Shown: positions 49,241 to 58,387 of the stretch, one piece after another
Numbering within the stretch: position 1 is the first letter of the stretch
How the letters are laid out: each line of letters begins with the position of its first letter
Assembly: GCA_016650045.1 (NCBI GenBank)
Contig: JAENWK010000004.1
Location: 1 to 64,000 of the forward strand
From: Eubacteriaceae bacterium
GTDB taxonomy: Bacteria > Bacillota > Clostridia > Eubacteriales > Eubacteriaceae
Reading direction: 5' to 3'
Length of the DNA: 64,000 nucleotides
The notes under the pieces: model-generated
Database searches by the model: none
What the model was told of the DNA's origin: nothing
What the model saw: the letters and a program-made list of their open reading frames with translations, nothing else
Translations under genes and position numbers: made by a program

Positions 49241-50338
49241 TTAAGTGGCTACTTTTTCAGCGTCTTTTTTATCTGCGGGATCAATCTGCCACCGGATGTT
49301 TTTAATCAAATCATCCACATCGTCATGGACATAAATCTTTGTAGTTGTCTCGATGGAAGCATGGCCTAATAGTTTTTGGAGGGTAAATACATCGGTTCCT
49401 GATTTATAAAGAACTGTTCCATAAGTGTGACGGAGTTCGTGTGGTGCCAGAACCGGAATTTCCGGATGTGCAATTTTTAAATCTTCTTTAAATTTTTTAT
49501 AGTGATAATTTGCCCACACACGGGGTCCCATGATTTTATCACGCCTTGTTTTGAATAAATAATCATCCCTGTACATTCTGATATCGTCTTTCAAGAAATC
49601 ACAAAATACATCATCCAAAGGAATTGCTCTCATTGCTTTTTCACTCTTACCGGTTGTTTTCATCTTTGGGGTACCGGTGTCATCCGTGATCACTCGATGT
49701 AGGGTTAACAGCTTCTTGTGAAAATCAATATCCTTGGCAGGATTAAGACCGACTAACTCACCCTTCCTGATTCCAGTTTTGAGGATAATGAAGGCTCCTA
49801 ATCCCTCGGGGTGTGTTTTTGCATACTCCACAACTATATCGTACTCAGCAACGGTGTATGGGCGTTTTGGAGCTGTTGGCTTGCCTTTTGGCTGCTTAAT
49901 ATTAGCCATGGGGTTCTTAATGATAAAATCATTTTCAATGGCGGTTTCAAAAATGGCGTTAAGTGTGATCCGCAGCTTATCCACCATGGATTGTGATAAA
50001 TCAGCCTTTAATTTAAAAAACTGCTGGACGTCAATTGCCCGGATCATGCGGATATTGTAATCCCCAAAATAATCATTCAGGTGATCAATACAAAGTTTAT
50101 ATCCATAATAGGTGGGGCTGCTGACAACTTTTTCTTTGTAAATATTTAACCACTGATCCGCCCAGGATTTAAAAATTGTTTCGTCCCATTCTTGCTTTTG
50201 TCCAGTTGCAAGCTCCAGCTTATAAGCATCAATCTTTTCATTGCATTCTTTTATAGACTTACCGTAAAAGTTTTTCATGATCGGCTTCCCATCAGAGGTT
50301 TTACCAACGGTTATTCTAATCCTTTTTTTACTTGCCAT
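49241..50338 (-). CDS. int: Tyrosine recombinase/phage integrase
   Basis: LKTGIRKGELVGL; LAPHELRHTYGTVLYKSGTDVFTLQKLLGHASIETTTKIYVH. Confidence 0.95.
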   Translation of the reverse strand: MASKKRIRITVGKTSDGKPIMKNFYGKSIKECNEKIDAYKLELATGQKQEWDETIFKSWADQWLNIYKEKVVSSPTYYGYKLCIDHLNDYFGDYNIRMIRAIDVQQFFKLKADLSQSMVDKLRITLNAIFETAIENDFIIKNPMANIKQPKGKPTAPKRPYTVAEYDIVVEYAKTHPEGLGAFIILKTGIRKGELVGLNPAKDIDFHKKLLTLHRVITDDTGTPKMKTTGKSEKAMRAIPLDDVFCDFLKDDIRMYRDDYLFKTRRDKIMGPRVWANYHYKKFKEDLKIAHPEIPVLAPHELRHTYGTVLYKSGTDVFTLQKLLGHASIETTTKIYVHDDVDDLIKNIRWQIDPADKKDAEKVAT

Positions 50339-50413
50339 GTTTTTACTCCTTTCTGATTTTTTGTACAAAAATACCCGGTTGTAATTTCCGGGGTTGTTTG
50401 GTACAATATTGGG

Positions 50414-50484
50414 GTAGATTTGGTGTACCTTCCCGGTATATCATAAGCCGCTTTTTCTGTTAGTGCAGAAGAGGCGGTTTTTTT
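50414..50484 (+). ncRNA. Predicted small RNA between int and the next prophage gene
   Basis: TTGTAA (50379-50384)-17-TACAAT (50402-50407) and hairpin CCGCTTTTTCTG/CAGAAGAGGCGG (50448-50477) with T7 tail; stem uses G-U pairs only on the + RNA. Confidence 0.4.
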
Positions 50485-50502
50485 ATTTTCAAAGTTATTT
50501 AT

Positions 50503-51051
50503 TTACGAAGCAACTTTCCCACCACAAATCATGCAAAGCTCTGGGTAGATTGATTTGTCAATTAATATTGATTTATCAGAACCATTCTCTTTAAAATTAA
50601 GTACAACTTGGCGGTTATCCGTTTTTACTGTTTTGCTTGTTGATTTAACTTTTTTTCTACCTCCAATAATTGCGCCAACCGGTCCAAGCAGAACGCCGCC
50701 GACAGCCGCACCACCCAAAGACACGCCACCACCTTTTACGGAAACACTAGTATTAGATGTCATGTCGCCGATCATCATAAAATTAATTATTTGCTCTTTT
50801 GGTATTTTAATATGAGTAGGAACCCCGACTGGTTTAGCATCAAGAAAATTCAGCACCCCGTTTGATTCCCAATAATAAACAACGCTGCTGATAGTTTTAT
50901 CATATCCTCGGAAGTACTGCATTATCTTGTGCGAAACAGGGATGTTGAGGCTTTTCAACTTTTCCTTTTTCTTTTTAGCCATCGTGTCCCTTGCCTTAAC
51001 CAAAAATATAAATATGAGTATTACAAAAACCAAAAATAAAAAAACTCCCAT
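50503..51051 (-). CDS. Prophage membrane-anchored hypothetical protein
   Basis: N-terminal TM (FLFLVFVILIFIFLV), Gly-rich GGAAVGGVLLGPVGAIIGG segment, C-terminal CMICGG. Confidence 0.65.
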   Translation of the reverse strand: MGVFLFLVFVILIFIFLVKARDTMAKKKKEKLKSLNIPVSHKIMQYFRGYDKTISSVVYYWESNGVLNFLDAKPVGVPTHIKIPKEQIINFMMIGDMTSNTSVSVKGGGVSLGGAAVGGVLLGPVGAIIGGRKKVKSTSKTVKTDNRQVVLNFKENGSDKSILIDKSIYPELCMICGGKVAS

Positions 51052-51119
51052 TATCTCTCCTCCTTCAAAATATTTATATAAAAGGGGATTACTCCCCTTA
51101 ATTTGTTTTGTAAGATCGT

Positions 51120-52064
51120 TTAATTCACCCCAAGAACTTTCCCGATTGTTTTTAAGTTATCAGATTCTCTTATCTTGATCGGTTTATATTTTTGATTGAG
51201 GCTAACAAGATAACATCCGTCCATGTCCCCAATCATCTTTTTTATGAAAGCTTCTCCATTAAGAATAAAAACTCCAATATTCCCCGACTCAATTTCTTTG
51301 GATCTTTGAATAAAAACAGTGTCACCTTCATGGAGCTGTGGTTCCATTGAATCTCCGGAAACACGAACTCCGAAATTACTTCCTTTAGGGATAAAATCAG
51401 AGGGGTATGGAATCATTTCAAAATCTTCACCGTCTAAAAACTGACCGGTCCCAGCTGATACCGGGAGAAGGTAAATAGGGTGTTCGGTGTAAGAAATTTC
51501 ATAAGATTGGGAATCGTCATTTATTTGTTTAGATTCATAATACAATAAGTTATTAATTGTTTTACTAACAAAGGTTTTTCCATCGCCTGAAAGTTTTTCG
51601 TAACTTTCAATTACTTTATTACTACTATCTTTCTCACTTAGAAGCGACATTATAATTGTCTCAGGTTTTTTTAGTTTTATATAATCAGAAACCAAATCAG
51701 TAAAATTAAATGTCTGATTAAAATTATTTTTACAAATAATGATTTGATCAAATTTTTCAATTTCTTCATAAGAATATCCAGTGTCTTCAAGTAAATCCAA
51801 CATTTCTGCTGAAAAATCGTGATATTCATCAATCATGTGATCGCTATATTCGTGTTCGCCCCACCCTAAGAGTAGAGCGGGGGTAGTATTTAATGCTTTG
51901 GCCAAAGGTTCCAATACTGAAGTAGGTAAGTTTTCGATATCATTGCTTTCATATCTGTAAATTGTGGATCTATCTTTTCCTAATATTTTTGCGATTTCAT
52001 CAACTGTAAGGTTTAATTCCTTACGTCTTTCTTTTATTTTGGCTCCAACATTCATTTTTGCCAC
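51120..52064 (-). CDS. CI-like repressor: XRE HTH + S24/LexA-like peptidase
   Basis: LTVDEIAKILGKDRSTIYRYE; PVSAGTGQFLDGEDFE; RVSGDSMEPQLHEGDTVFIQ. Confidence 0.93.
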   Translation of the reverse strand: MAKMNVGAKIKERRKELNLTVDEIAKILGKDRSTIYRYESNDIENLPTSVLEPLAKALNTTPALLLGWGEHEYSDHMIDEYHDFSAEMLDLLEDTGYSYEEIEKFDQIIICKNNFNQTFNFTDLVSDYIKLKKPETIIMSLLSEKDSSNKVIESYEKLSGDGKTFVSKTINNLLYYESKQINDDSQSYEISYTEHPIYLLPVSAGTGQFLDGEDFEMIPYPSDFIPKGSNFGVRVSGDSMEPQLHEGDTVFIQRSKEIESGNIGVFILNGEAFIKKMIGDMDGCYLVSLNQKYKPIKIRESDNLKTIGKVLGVN

Positions 52065-52191
52065 CTCCGTATCAATATTTTAACATGCTTTTCGCAAATA
52101 TGCAACAAAAGAAAATATAAATAAACAAAACTTCTCGTTTTGTGCGATAAATAACTTGACAGCATGGATTAATGGGGTTAGTATATAGATG

Positions 52192-52206
52192 TCGCACGAA
52201 ATGCGA
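52192..52206. promoter_or_regulatory. Putative CI/Cro operator near the +1 of the early promoter
   Basis: TCGCACGAAATGCGA just after TTGACA (52156-52161)-17-TAGTAT (52179-52184). Confidence 0.65.
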
Positions 52207-52232
52207 ATATAAATTTACAGGAAGGAGAACGG

Positions 52233-52451
52233 ATGACGAACGTTAATAAGTTAAAAGGGAAAATTGTTGAAAACAATCTAACAATCGAGGAGCTTTCATC
52301 ACGTATGGGTGTTAATAAAAGCACTCTTTACCGAAAACTTGGAGATTGTGGAGATAATTTTACAATAAAAGAAGCTAATTCTATCGGCCGTATTCTAAAT
52401 TTAAAAATGGATGACATTACGTCTATTTTTTTCAGCCAATTTGTCGCATGA
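52233..52451 (+). CDS. Cro-like small HTH protein
   Basis: LTIEELSSRMGVNKSTLYRKLGD HTH; divergent from the repressor; RBS aggaggag-like. Confidence 0.8.
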   Translation: MTNVNKLKGKIVENNLTIEELSSRMGVNKSTLYRKLGDCGDNFTIKEANSIGRILNLKMDDITSIFFSQFVA

Positions 52452-52458
52452 TATGCGA
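52444..52458. promoter_or_regulatory. Second operator-like palindrome overlapping the cro-like stop codon
   Basis: TCGCATgatATGCGA, same arms as the 52192 site. Confidence 0.6.
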
Positions 52459-52490
52459 ATTTAAATTTAAAAACTGAAAGGAGAAAATAA

Positions 52491-53306
52491 TTGAAAGAAT
52501 TAATGATTTTTGAAGGTAAACAGGTAGAGGTATTCGATTTTAGTGGACAGGTTTTATTCAACCCATATAACGTGGCGGAGTGCCTGGATATCAAAAATGT
52601 ACGAGACAACATGGCAAGGATGAATGAAAAACAGGTTGTGAAGCTGACAAATTCAGATGTCAGTAAAGCCGACATCCGAAAATTAAACAATGCCGGAGAA
52701 AACTTCCTGACCGAAAGCGGTGTATATAAATTAATATTCAAGTCACATAAGGCGGAAGCGAAAAAATTTCAAGACTGGGTGACCGATGAAGTCATCCCAA
52801 CGATCCGTAAGACTGGATCTTATACGGCGCCTATAAAAGAAACAAAACAACCATCTCTGGGGTCAGTCAATATGGCAGTAAAAAACATAATGTTGGTTTA
52901 CAAAGCCGCTGGAGTTGATCCGAGGTTCACGGCTCTGGCTATATCTGAAATATACCGGGAAAAGGCGAATATATCACTTACGCCACCAATCAAGGAAGAT
53001 CCTTCTGAAATGATGTATGACAAAACAGCAATAGCTAAACTTTTAGGTGTCATGTCATTATCGAATATGCCTCATGCACAGGCAATTGGGGCAATCATCG
53101 AAACGCTTGGCATTCCAGAGACTGAAAAAATAAAAGTCCCTTACAATCGCCATGGCCATTCAGGATTTGATTATCAATTCAAACCATGTGTTGTAGAAAA
53201 AATTCTTGATTGGCTTGAAGAAAGCAACTACCCGAAAAAAATACAAGGGAATGGAAAAACCTACAAGGTTGATTACTCATTAATCGGAAAGCAATGGGCG
53301 TCATAG
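52491..53306 (+). CDS. Phage antirepressor, BRO-N domain
   Basis: VLFNPYNVAECLDIKNVRDNMARM; FLTESGVYKLIFKSHKAEAKKFQDWVTDEVIPTIRKTGSY. Confidence 0.9.
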   Translation: MKELMIFEGKQVEVFDFSGQVLFNPYNVAECLDIKNVRDNMARMNEKQVVKLTNSDVSKADIRKLNNAGENFLTESGVYKLIFKSHKAEAKKFQDWVTDEVIPTIRKTGSYTAPIKETKQPSLGSVNMAVKNIMLVYKAAGVDPRFTALAISEIYREKANISLTPPIKEDPSEMMYDKTAIAKLLGVMSLSNMPHAQAIGAIIETLGIPETEKIKVPYNRHGHSGFDYQFKPCVVEKILDWLEESNYPKKIQGNGKTYKVDYSLIGKQWAS

Positions 53307-53328
53307 ATCGAAGAAAGGAGGAATAAAA

Positions 53329-53610
53329 ATGGCAGATCTAAAAGCATTGACCATGCAGCCACCGTCTATAGTAATGGAGCAACAAAAAAGATTAAAAGAA
53401 GCATTGGATAAAGATAGTAAGGGAACTATATCCCCAACGGACCTAGCAGAAGCATTAGGGGAAGGATTTTCCGCAAATTCCATTAGAAACGCAGCATTTG
53501 AAGGATTATTACCTTTTGGGTTCGGTCACAGGGAACATTTAAAAGCCCAACGGTATGTGGCCATACCAAAGATTACGGTTTGGAACTGGTTTACCAGAGG
53601 AAGTAACTAG
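53329..53610 (+). CDS. Phage DNA-binding-like hypothetical
   Basis: 93 aa in early operon; LAEALGEGFSANSIRNAAFEGLLPFG. Confidence 0.6.
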   Translation: MADLKALTMQPPSIVMEQQKRLKEALDKDSKGTISPTDLAEALGEGFSANSIRNAAFEGLLPFGFGHREHLKAQRYVAIPKITVWNWFTRGSN

Positions 53611-53634
53611 GAGGAAGTAACTAGGAGGAAGTAA

Positions 53635-53940
53635 ATGAAAATTGATTGTAGATTTACAGAGAATTATTTGAAGGAAGCGCAAAGGCAATCTTTAGCCCTG
53701 GGGTATACGGGGCACAGTAAGAAATATTTAGAAACGGCCATAAGTGAAGTCCAACAGTGGAGCGATGATCACCCACAGAAAACATACCTTGAAGATTTAC
53801 TGGAAAAATATCCTAACTATATGCTAAACGAAAAAAATATCCCAGTAGGTTGCTTTAAAAGCTTTGGTTATGAAACAAAAAAATGCCCTAAAGATTGTTC
53901 AATATGCTGGAACCAAATAATGGAGGAAAGAAATGAGTAA
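53635..53940 (+). CDS. Phage hypothetical protein
   Basis: 101 aa, RBS aggagg, early operon. Confidence 0.65.
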   Translation: MKIDCRFTENYLKEAQRQSLALGYTGHSKKYLETAISEVQQWSDDHPQKTYLEDLLEKYPNYMLNEKNIPVGCFKSFGYETKKCPKDCSICWNQIMEERNE

Positions 53941-54307
53941 AAAGCTATACATCGAATTTTTGGAAGAACGAGTGGGCGATTTAGGTGTGGCCATAGAGGT
54001 TTTACAGGTTGTAGCAAAAAATAAAAGGGAATCATTTCAAGAAAAAATCCTAAAAGCGAACGACGACTTCTTTAACCTGGGCGATTCATGCCGAGAGCAG
54101 ATAAATAAATTGGCACATGACCAACTGGCAAGCTTAAAATCAGCCCAAATTTTTAATGAGAAGATAGAAGACCTTGAATGTTCATTTGATCACGAAATTG
54201 AAGAACTTGAAAAAACCATCTCGAATCTGGAAGTTTTGAACCATGAACTCATAGCAGAGAATAAGAAATTATTATACAAGGCGGCTAAAAAAAATGAGCA
54301 AAGATGA
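53933..54307 (+). CDS. Phage coiled-coil hypothetical protein
   Basis: 124 aa, overlapping start with the upstream stop. Confidence 0.6.
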   Translation: MSKKLYIEFLEERVGDLGVAIEVLQVVAKNKRESFQEKILKANDDFFNLGDSCREQINKLAHDQLASLKSAQIFNEKIEDLECSFDHEIEELEKTISNLEVLNHELIAENKKLLYKAAKKNEQR

Positions 54308-54461
54308 AGTTGAATTACGGCTTGCGTATCTGCATGGCAAGAAAGAAATCTTAGAAGTATTGACTAGAGGGAAACTATTCAAAACCCCATGGCACGGCGA
54401 GTTAAAGGCGACACAAAGCGAAATGCAATGCTTGGAAAAAGCATGGGACGTGTTCCAGTGA
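54294..54461 (+). CDS. 55-aa phage small protein
   Basis: MSKDEVELRLAYLHGKKEILEVLTRGKLFKTPWHGELKATQSEMQCLEKAWDVFQ*; overlaps the previous CDS end; below the ORF-track cutoff. Confidence 0.5.
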   Translation: MSKDEVELRLAYLHGKKEILEVLTRGKLFKTPWHGELKATQSEMQCLEKAWDVFQ

Positions 54462-54619
54462 CAGTAAGCGAATTAATTGAAAAGTTGGAGGCCTGTGATC
54501 CAGAGCAGGAAATTATGATTTTTGATGGGGCCCTTGGAGAAGAATTTGAGTTAGGGCAAGTTTATATCGATATGGATCCAGACGCGGTGTTGTTGGCATT
54601 CTTTAATTTTAAGGAGTGA
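54443..54619 (+). CDS. Phage hypothetical protein
   Basis: MGRVPVTVSELIEKLEACDPEQEIMIFDGALGEEFELGQVYIDMD; ORF track start 54389. Confidence 0.6.
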   Translation: MGRVPVTVSELIEKLEACDPEQEIMIFDGALGEEFELGQVYIDMDPDAVLLAFFNFKE

Positions 54620-54623
54620 AAAA

Positions 54624-54851
54624 ATGACTAAATTAGAACATAACCCAATACTATATCAGTTATGGGACGGTGTAAATCTAAATGATTTTAGAGACGAAAT
54701 AAAGAAGTTGTCGAGTGCCCCAACCAAAGATATGCAGATCAGCTTAATGGAGAAATTAATAGATGGTTTTCCACCCAAGCATGAAGACTATCAGGGGTTA
54801 AAAGCACAGGTCGAAAAGGCCGTGGCGGATTCGCAGAAAGGAAGGAGTTAA
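54624..54851 (+). CDS. Phage hypothetical protein
   Basis: 75 aa, RBS aaggag, early operon. Confidence 0.6.
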   Translation: MTKLEHNPILYQLWDGVNLNDFRDEIKKLSSAPTKDMQISLMEKLIDGFPPKHEDYQGLKAQVEKAVADSQKGRS

Positions 54852-55003
54852 TGGCTGAATACGAAAACAAAGATCGAAAATGTGAATGCTGGAAGTGCGA
54901 ACTTTCCGGGAAATGTGCGTACAAGGATAAATTCCAACGGTTGCCGGATGAGTTGGGAAAATGCGCAAAGCTTCCAAAGAACAGCGGGAAGCTTAAATAT
55001 TAA
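54851..55003 (+). CDS. 50-aa Cys-rich phage protein
   Basis: MAEYENKDRKCECWKCELSGKCAYKDKFQRLPDELGKCAKLPKNSGKLKY*; ATGA-type overlap with the upstream stop; below the ORF-track cutoff. Confidence 0.55.
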   Translation: MAEYENKDRKCECWKCELSGKCAYKDKFQRLPDELGKCAKLPKNSGKLKY

Positions 55004-55088
55004 AAAATCCCCAGTCGTTAGAGCGACAAGGGGAAAACATAAAATACTTAACCAAATTATACCACAATTTGAAAGGATAAACAAATAT

Positions 55089-55346
55089 ATGGAACTAAGA
55101 ACAGAAAACACCAAACAACCTGTCCTAATCACATACTCGACCGAAAAGGTCAAAGAGATGTTGGAATCCCGGTGTTTTGTCCGGAAGGAAAGTAAGATCG
55201 GGAGCAAGTGCATTACTTATCAACGTCCCGGGTGCCATGATATAAAAATCGTGGAGCGGTGGGGTGAAGGTCATATGTTTAAGGTAAATGGCTGGATGTT
55301 TCATAAAATAAAAGATGCACTCAAAAGATCGGTGGATCAAGCATGA
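55089..55346 (+). CDS. Phage hypothetical protein (start corrected from 54882)
   Basis: MELRTENTKQPVLITYSTEKVKEMLESRCFVRKESK...; RBS gaaagga; the longer ORF would overlap the 54851-55003 small CDS. Confidence 0.55.
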   Translation: MELRTENTKQPVLITYSTEKVKEMLESRCFVRKESKIGSKCITYQRPGCHDIKIVERWGEGHMFKVNGWMFHKIKDALKRSVDQA

Positions 55347-56659
55347 TTAAGATAAATAAACTCGAATTAGAAAATGTCAAGAGAATCAAAGCAGTAGTCA
55401 TGGAACCGACCGCCAATGGATTAACGATTGTTGGTGGCCGAAATAATCAGGGTAAAACATCAGTCCTGGACTCCATAGCCTGGGCTTTAGGCGGAGAGAA
55501 ATACAGTCCGTCAGAGCCACATCGAGATGGATCCGTGTTGCCACCATCATTAAAATTAACAATGTCAAATGGTCTGATCGTGGAACGCAAGGGTAAGAAC
55601 AGCGCACTTAAAGTCACGGATCCAGGCGGTCAAAAAGGTGGGCAACAGCTGCTGAATGAGTTTGTGGAACAATTGGCCATCGACCTTCCAAAGTTCATCC
55701 AGAGCACATCTAAGGAAAAGGCAACCACATTACTCCAAATCATCGGAGTGGGGAAAGAGCTTCAGGTACTTGAATTAAAGGAAAATGAACTTTTTCAAGA
55801 CCGGTTGATGATAGGTAGAATTGCAGATCAGAAAAAGAAGTATGCTGCTGAATTGGAGTTTCATACAGATGCACCGAAAGAGTTGGTATCAATATCAGAT
55901 TTAATTAAAGAGCAGCAAGAAATTCTTGCAGTAAATGGTGAAAATCAAAGAAAACGTGAAAAATTAACACAAATTGAATCCAACATAAGCCAAGTACAGA
56001 CGAGCATTGAATGGGTTCAAAAGGAGATAGAGGGCTTAAAGTCTAAACTTAAAAAATATAACGATGAATATGGTGTGCTTTTAGCTGATCTTGAAATTGC
56101 AAACAAGGATGCCTTAGATCTCCAAGATGAATCAACTGAACAGTTGGAAACAAGCATCGAAAACATTGAAGCGATTAACATCAAAGTTCGATCTAACCTA
56201 GATAAGGATAAGGCTGATGAAGATGCAAAAGAACATTTAACCCAGTACAACAATAAGACCGTCGCCATTGATGCGGTACGGCTGGAAAAGATCAATCTGC
56301 TTAAAGGTGTAACACTTCCTTTACCAGGACTATCGGTTGCTGATGGCGAACTGACCTATAACGGTAAAAAATGGGACAACATGAGTGGATCCGATCAGCT
56401 AAAAGTATCCACGGCTATTGTCCGGAAGCTTAACCCAGAATGCGGTTTTGTTCTCTTGGATAAACTGGAACAAATGGATTTAGACACCCTGACAGAATTT
56501 GGAACATGGTTGGAAGCAGAAGGCCTACAGGCCATAGCCACTCGAGTAAGCACCGGCGAGGAATGCAGTATCATAATCGAGGATGGTTATGTTGCAGGAG
56601 CCGATGCAGTAGCAGTAGAAGAACCTAAAAAAGAAACATGGAAAGCAGGTAGTTTTTAA
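55343..56659 (+). CDS. AAA ATPase, RecF/SbcC-like
   Basis: NGLTIVGGRNNQGKTSVLDSIAWAL Walker A; central coiled coil; FVLLDKLEQMD. Confidence 0.85.
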   Translation: MIKINKLELENVKRIKAVVMEPTANGLTIVGGRNNQGKTSVLDSIAWALGGEKYSPSEPHRDGSVLPPSLKLTMSNGLIVERKGKNSALKVTDPGGQKGGQQLLNEFVEQLAIDLPKFIQSTSKEKATTLLQIIGVGKELQVLELKENELFQDRLMIGRIADQKKKYAAELEFHTDAPKELVSISDLIKEQQEILAVNGENQRKREKLTQIESNISQVQTSIEWVQKEIEGLKSKLKKYNDEYGVLLADLEIANKDALDLQDESTEQLETSIENIEAINIKVRSNLDKDKADEDAKEHLTQYNNKTVAIDAVRLEKINLLKGVTLPLPGLSVADGELTYNGKKWDNMSGSDQLKVSTAIVRKLNPECGFVLLDKLEQMDLDTLTEFGTWLEAEGLQAIATRVSTGEECSIIIEDGYVAGADAVAVEEPKKETWKAGSF

Positions 56660-56660
56660 T

Positions 56661-57899
56661 ATGAAAATAACAACAGGAAAAATAGAAGGCGCTCAGAAAA
56701 TCGTGATTTATGGTCCAGAGGGAATTGGTAAAAGCTCATTCGCTGCTAAGTTCCCGAATCCGTTATTTATCGATACAGAGGGCAGCACGAAGCATATGGA
56801 CGTAGCGAGAACTCCAAAGCCGAGTTCATGGACGATGTTAATGGAGCAGGTCAAATATGTTAAAGACAATAGCAACATATGTGGGTCGTTAATAATCGAT
56901 ACTAGTGATTGGGCAGAACAGATGTGCATCGCTGATATTTGTGCAAAGTATTCAAAAAAAGGCATTGAAGATTTTGGCTTTGGAAAAGGTTATGTCTACC
57001 TTATGGAAGAATTCGGAAAGCTTTTAAACCGTCTGGAAGAGGTAATTGATGTTGGAATTAACGTAGGCATTACAGCGCATGCTCAAATGCGTAAATTTGA
57101 CCAACCCGCTGAAATGGGGTCCTACGATAGATGGGAATTGAAACTCCAGAAGAAGACAGCACCACTATTAAAGGAATGGGCGGATATGGTCCTCTTTGCC
57201 AATTACAAGACCTATGTGGTCAATGTAGATGGTCAAGGTACAAATAAAGGTAAGAATAAGCCACAAGGCGGTAAACGAGTAATGTACACCACTCACCACC
57301 TTTGTTGGGATGCAAAGAACCGCCATGACCTTCCAGAAGAACTGCCATTTGAATACAAACAAATTGCGCACTGCTTATTAAATAGTGCTGCAAAGGTAGA
57401 GCCAGCCAAAGAAGTTAAGAAAGAACCTGAAAAGAAAGCTCCTGAAGTAAAAGAAAAAACGACTTATTGGCACCATCAAGAATCTAATTCTGTTTTCGAA
57501 CTTAAACCAGGACAAGATATGAGCCGTGATCCTGATTTCAATATGAGCTGTGAATTGACAAAACCTGAATACGACCAACTTAAAGCTGAGTATGAAACAG
57601 CTGCCAACGTGAAGGCTGTTGAAGCAGAAGGTTTCGAACAGATAAAAACCACCGATGATGATTTAGCCCAGGAACAAGTAAAGGTCAAAATTTCTCCGGA
57701 CATCCCGAAAGCCCTGGCTGATCTTATGGCCACTAAAGAGGTAACGGAACTTGAGATTCAGGAAGTGGTTGCCAAAAAAGGATACTACCCGATTGATACA
57801 CCGATTAAAAGCTATGATCCTGATTTTGTCAATGGGGTTTTAGTAGGAGCATGGACACAGGTTTTCACAGAAATTGATACAGCACGGGTACCATTCTAA
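56661..57899 (+). CDS. Sak4-like phage nucleotide-binding (RecA-like) protein
   Basis: IVIYGPEGIGKSSFAAKFPNPLFIDTEGSTKHMDV. Confidence 0.82.
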   Translation: MKITTGKIEGAQKIVIYGPEGIGKSSFAAKFPNPLFIDTEGSTKHMDVARTPKPSSWTMLMEQVKYVKDNSNICGSLIIDTSDWAEQMCIADICAKYSKKGIEDFGFGKGYVYLMEEFGKLLNRLEEVIDVGINVGITAHAQMRKFDQPAEMGSYDRWELKLQKKTAPLLKEWADMVLFANYKTYVVNVDGQGTNKGKNKPQGGKRVMYTTHHLCWDAKNRHDLPEELPFEYKQIAHCLLNSAAKVEPAKEVKKEPEKKAPEVKEKTTYWHHQESNSVFELKPGQDMSRDPDFNMSCELTKPEYDQLKAEYETAANVKAVEAEGFEQIKTTDDDLAQEQVKVKISPDIPKALADLMATKEVTELEIQEVVAKKGYYPIDTPIKSYDPDFVNGVLVGAWTQVFTEIDTARVPF

Positions 57900-57925
57900 C
57901 AATAAAATTATAAGGAGAAATACAT

Positions 57926-58387
57926 ATGAGCACAAATGAAGGAAGAGCATTCGATTGGGAAGATGAAGTTGAACAGGACGGACCGGAGTTTATTACAGTA
58001 CCGGAAGGCGATTATGATTTTGAAGTAGTGAAGTTTGAACGTGCACGCTATGCCGGAGGTAATAAACTTCCAGCATGTAACCAAGCAATCATTTACATAA
58101 AGGTTGAAACACCTGAAGGTCAAACTACCATTAAGCATAACTTATATTTACATACGATCACAGAGGGAATGATTTGCAGCTTTTTAACAGGTATTGGCCA
58201 ACGAAAGCATGGCGAAAAGGTAGTTCCGAGATGGGGAGAAGTTATGGGATCAACCGGCCGTTGTAGAGTTGGAATCCATTCATATGAAAAAGATGGTGAA
58301 ACACGAACCAATAATGAGATCAAGAAGTTTTATGAACCTGGTGAAAATACACCAAAGAACACAGGATTTACAGCCGGGAGTTTCTAA
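57926..58387 (+). CDS. DUF669-like phage protein
   Basis: FDWEDEVEQDGPEFITVPEGDYDFEVVKFERAR; follows the Sak4-like gene. Confidence 0.75.
   Translation: MSTNEGRAFDWEDEVEQDGPEFITVPEGDYDFEVVKFERARYAGGNKLPACNQAIIYIKVETPEGQTTIKHNLYLHTITEGMICSFLTGIGQRKHGEKVVPRWGEVMGSTGRCRVGIHSYEKDGETRTNNEIKKFYEPGENTPKNTGFTAGSF

Noticed and set aside
54882-55346. 154-aa phage ORF as tracked
   Set aside because: Its 5' third overlaps out of frame with a better Cys-rich small CDS; the start at 55089 has an SD.
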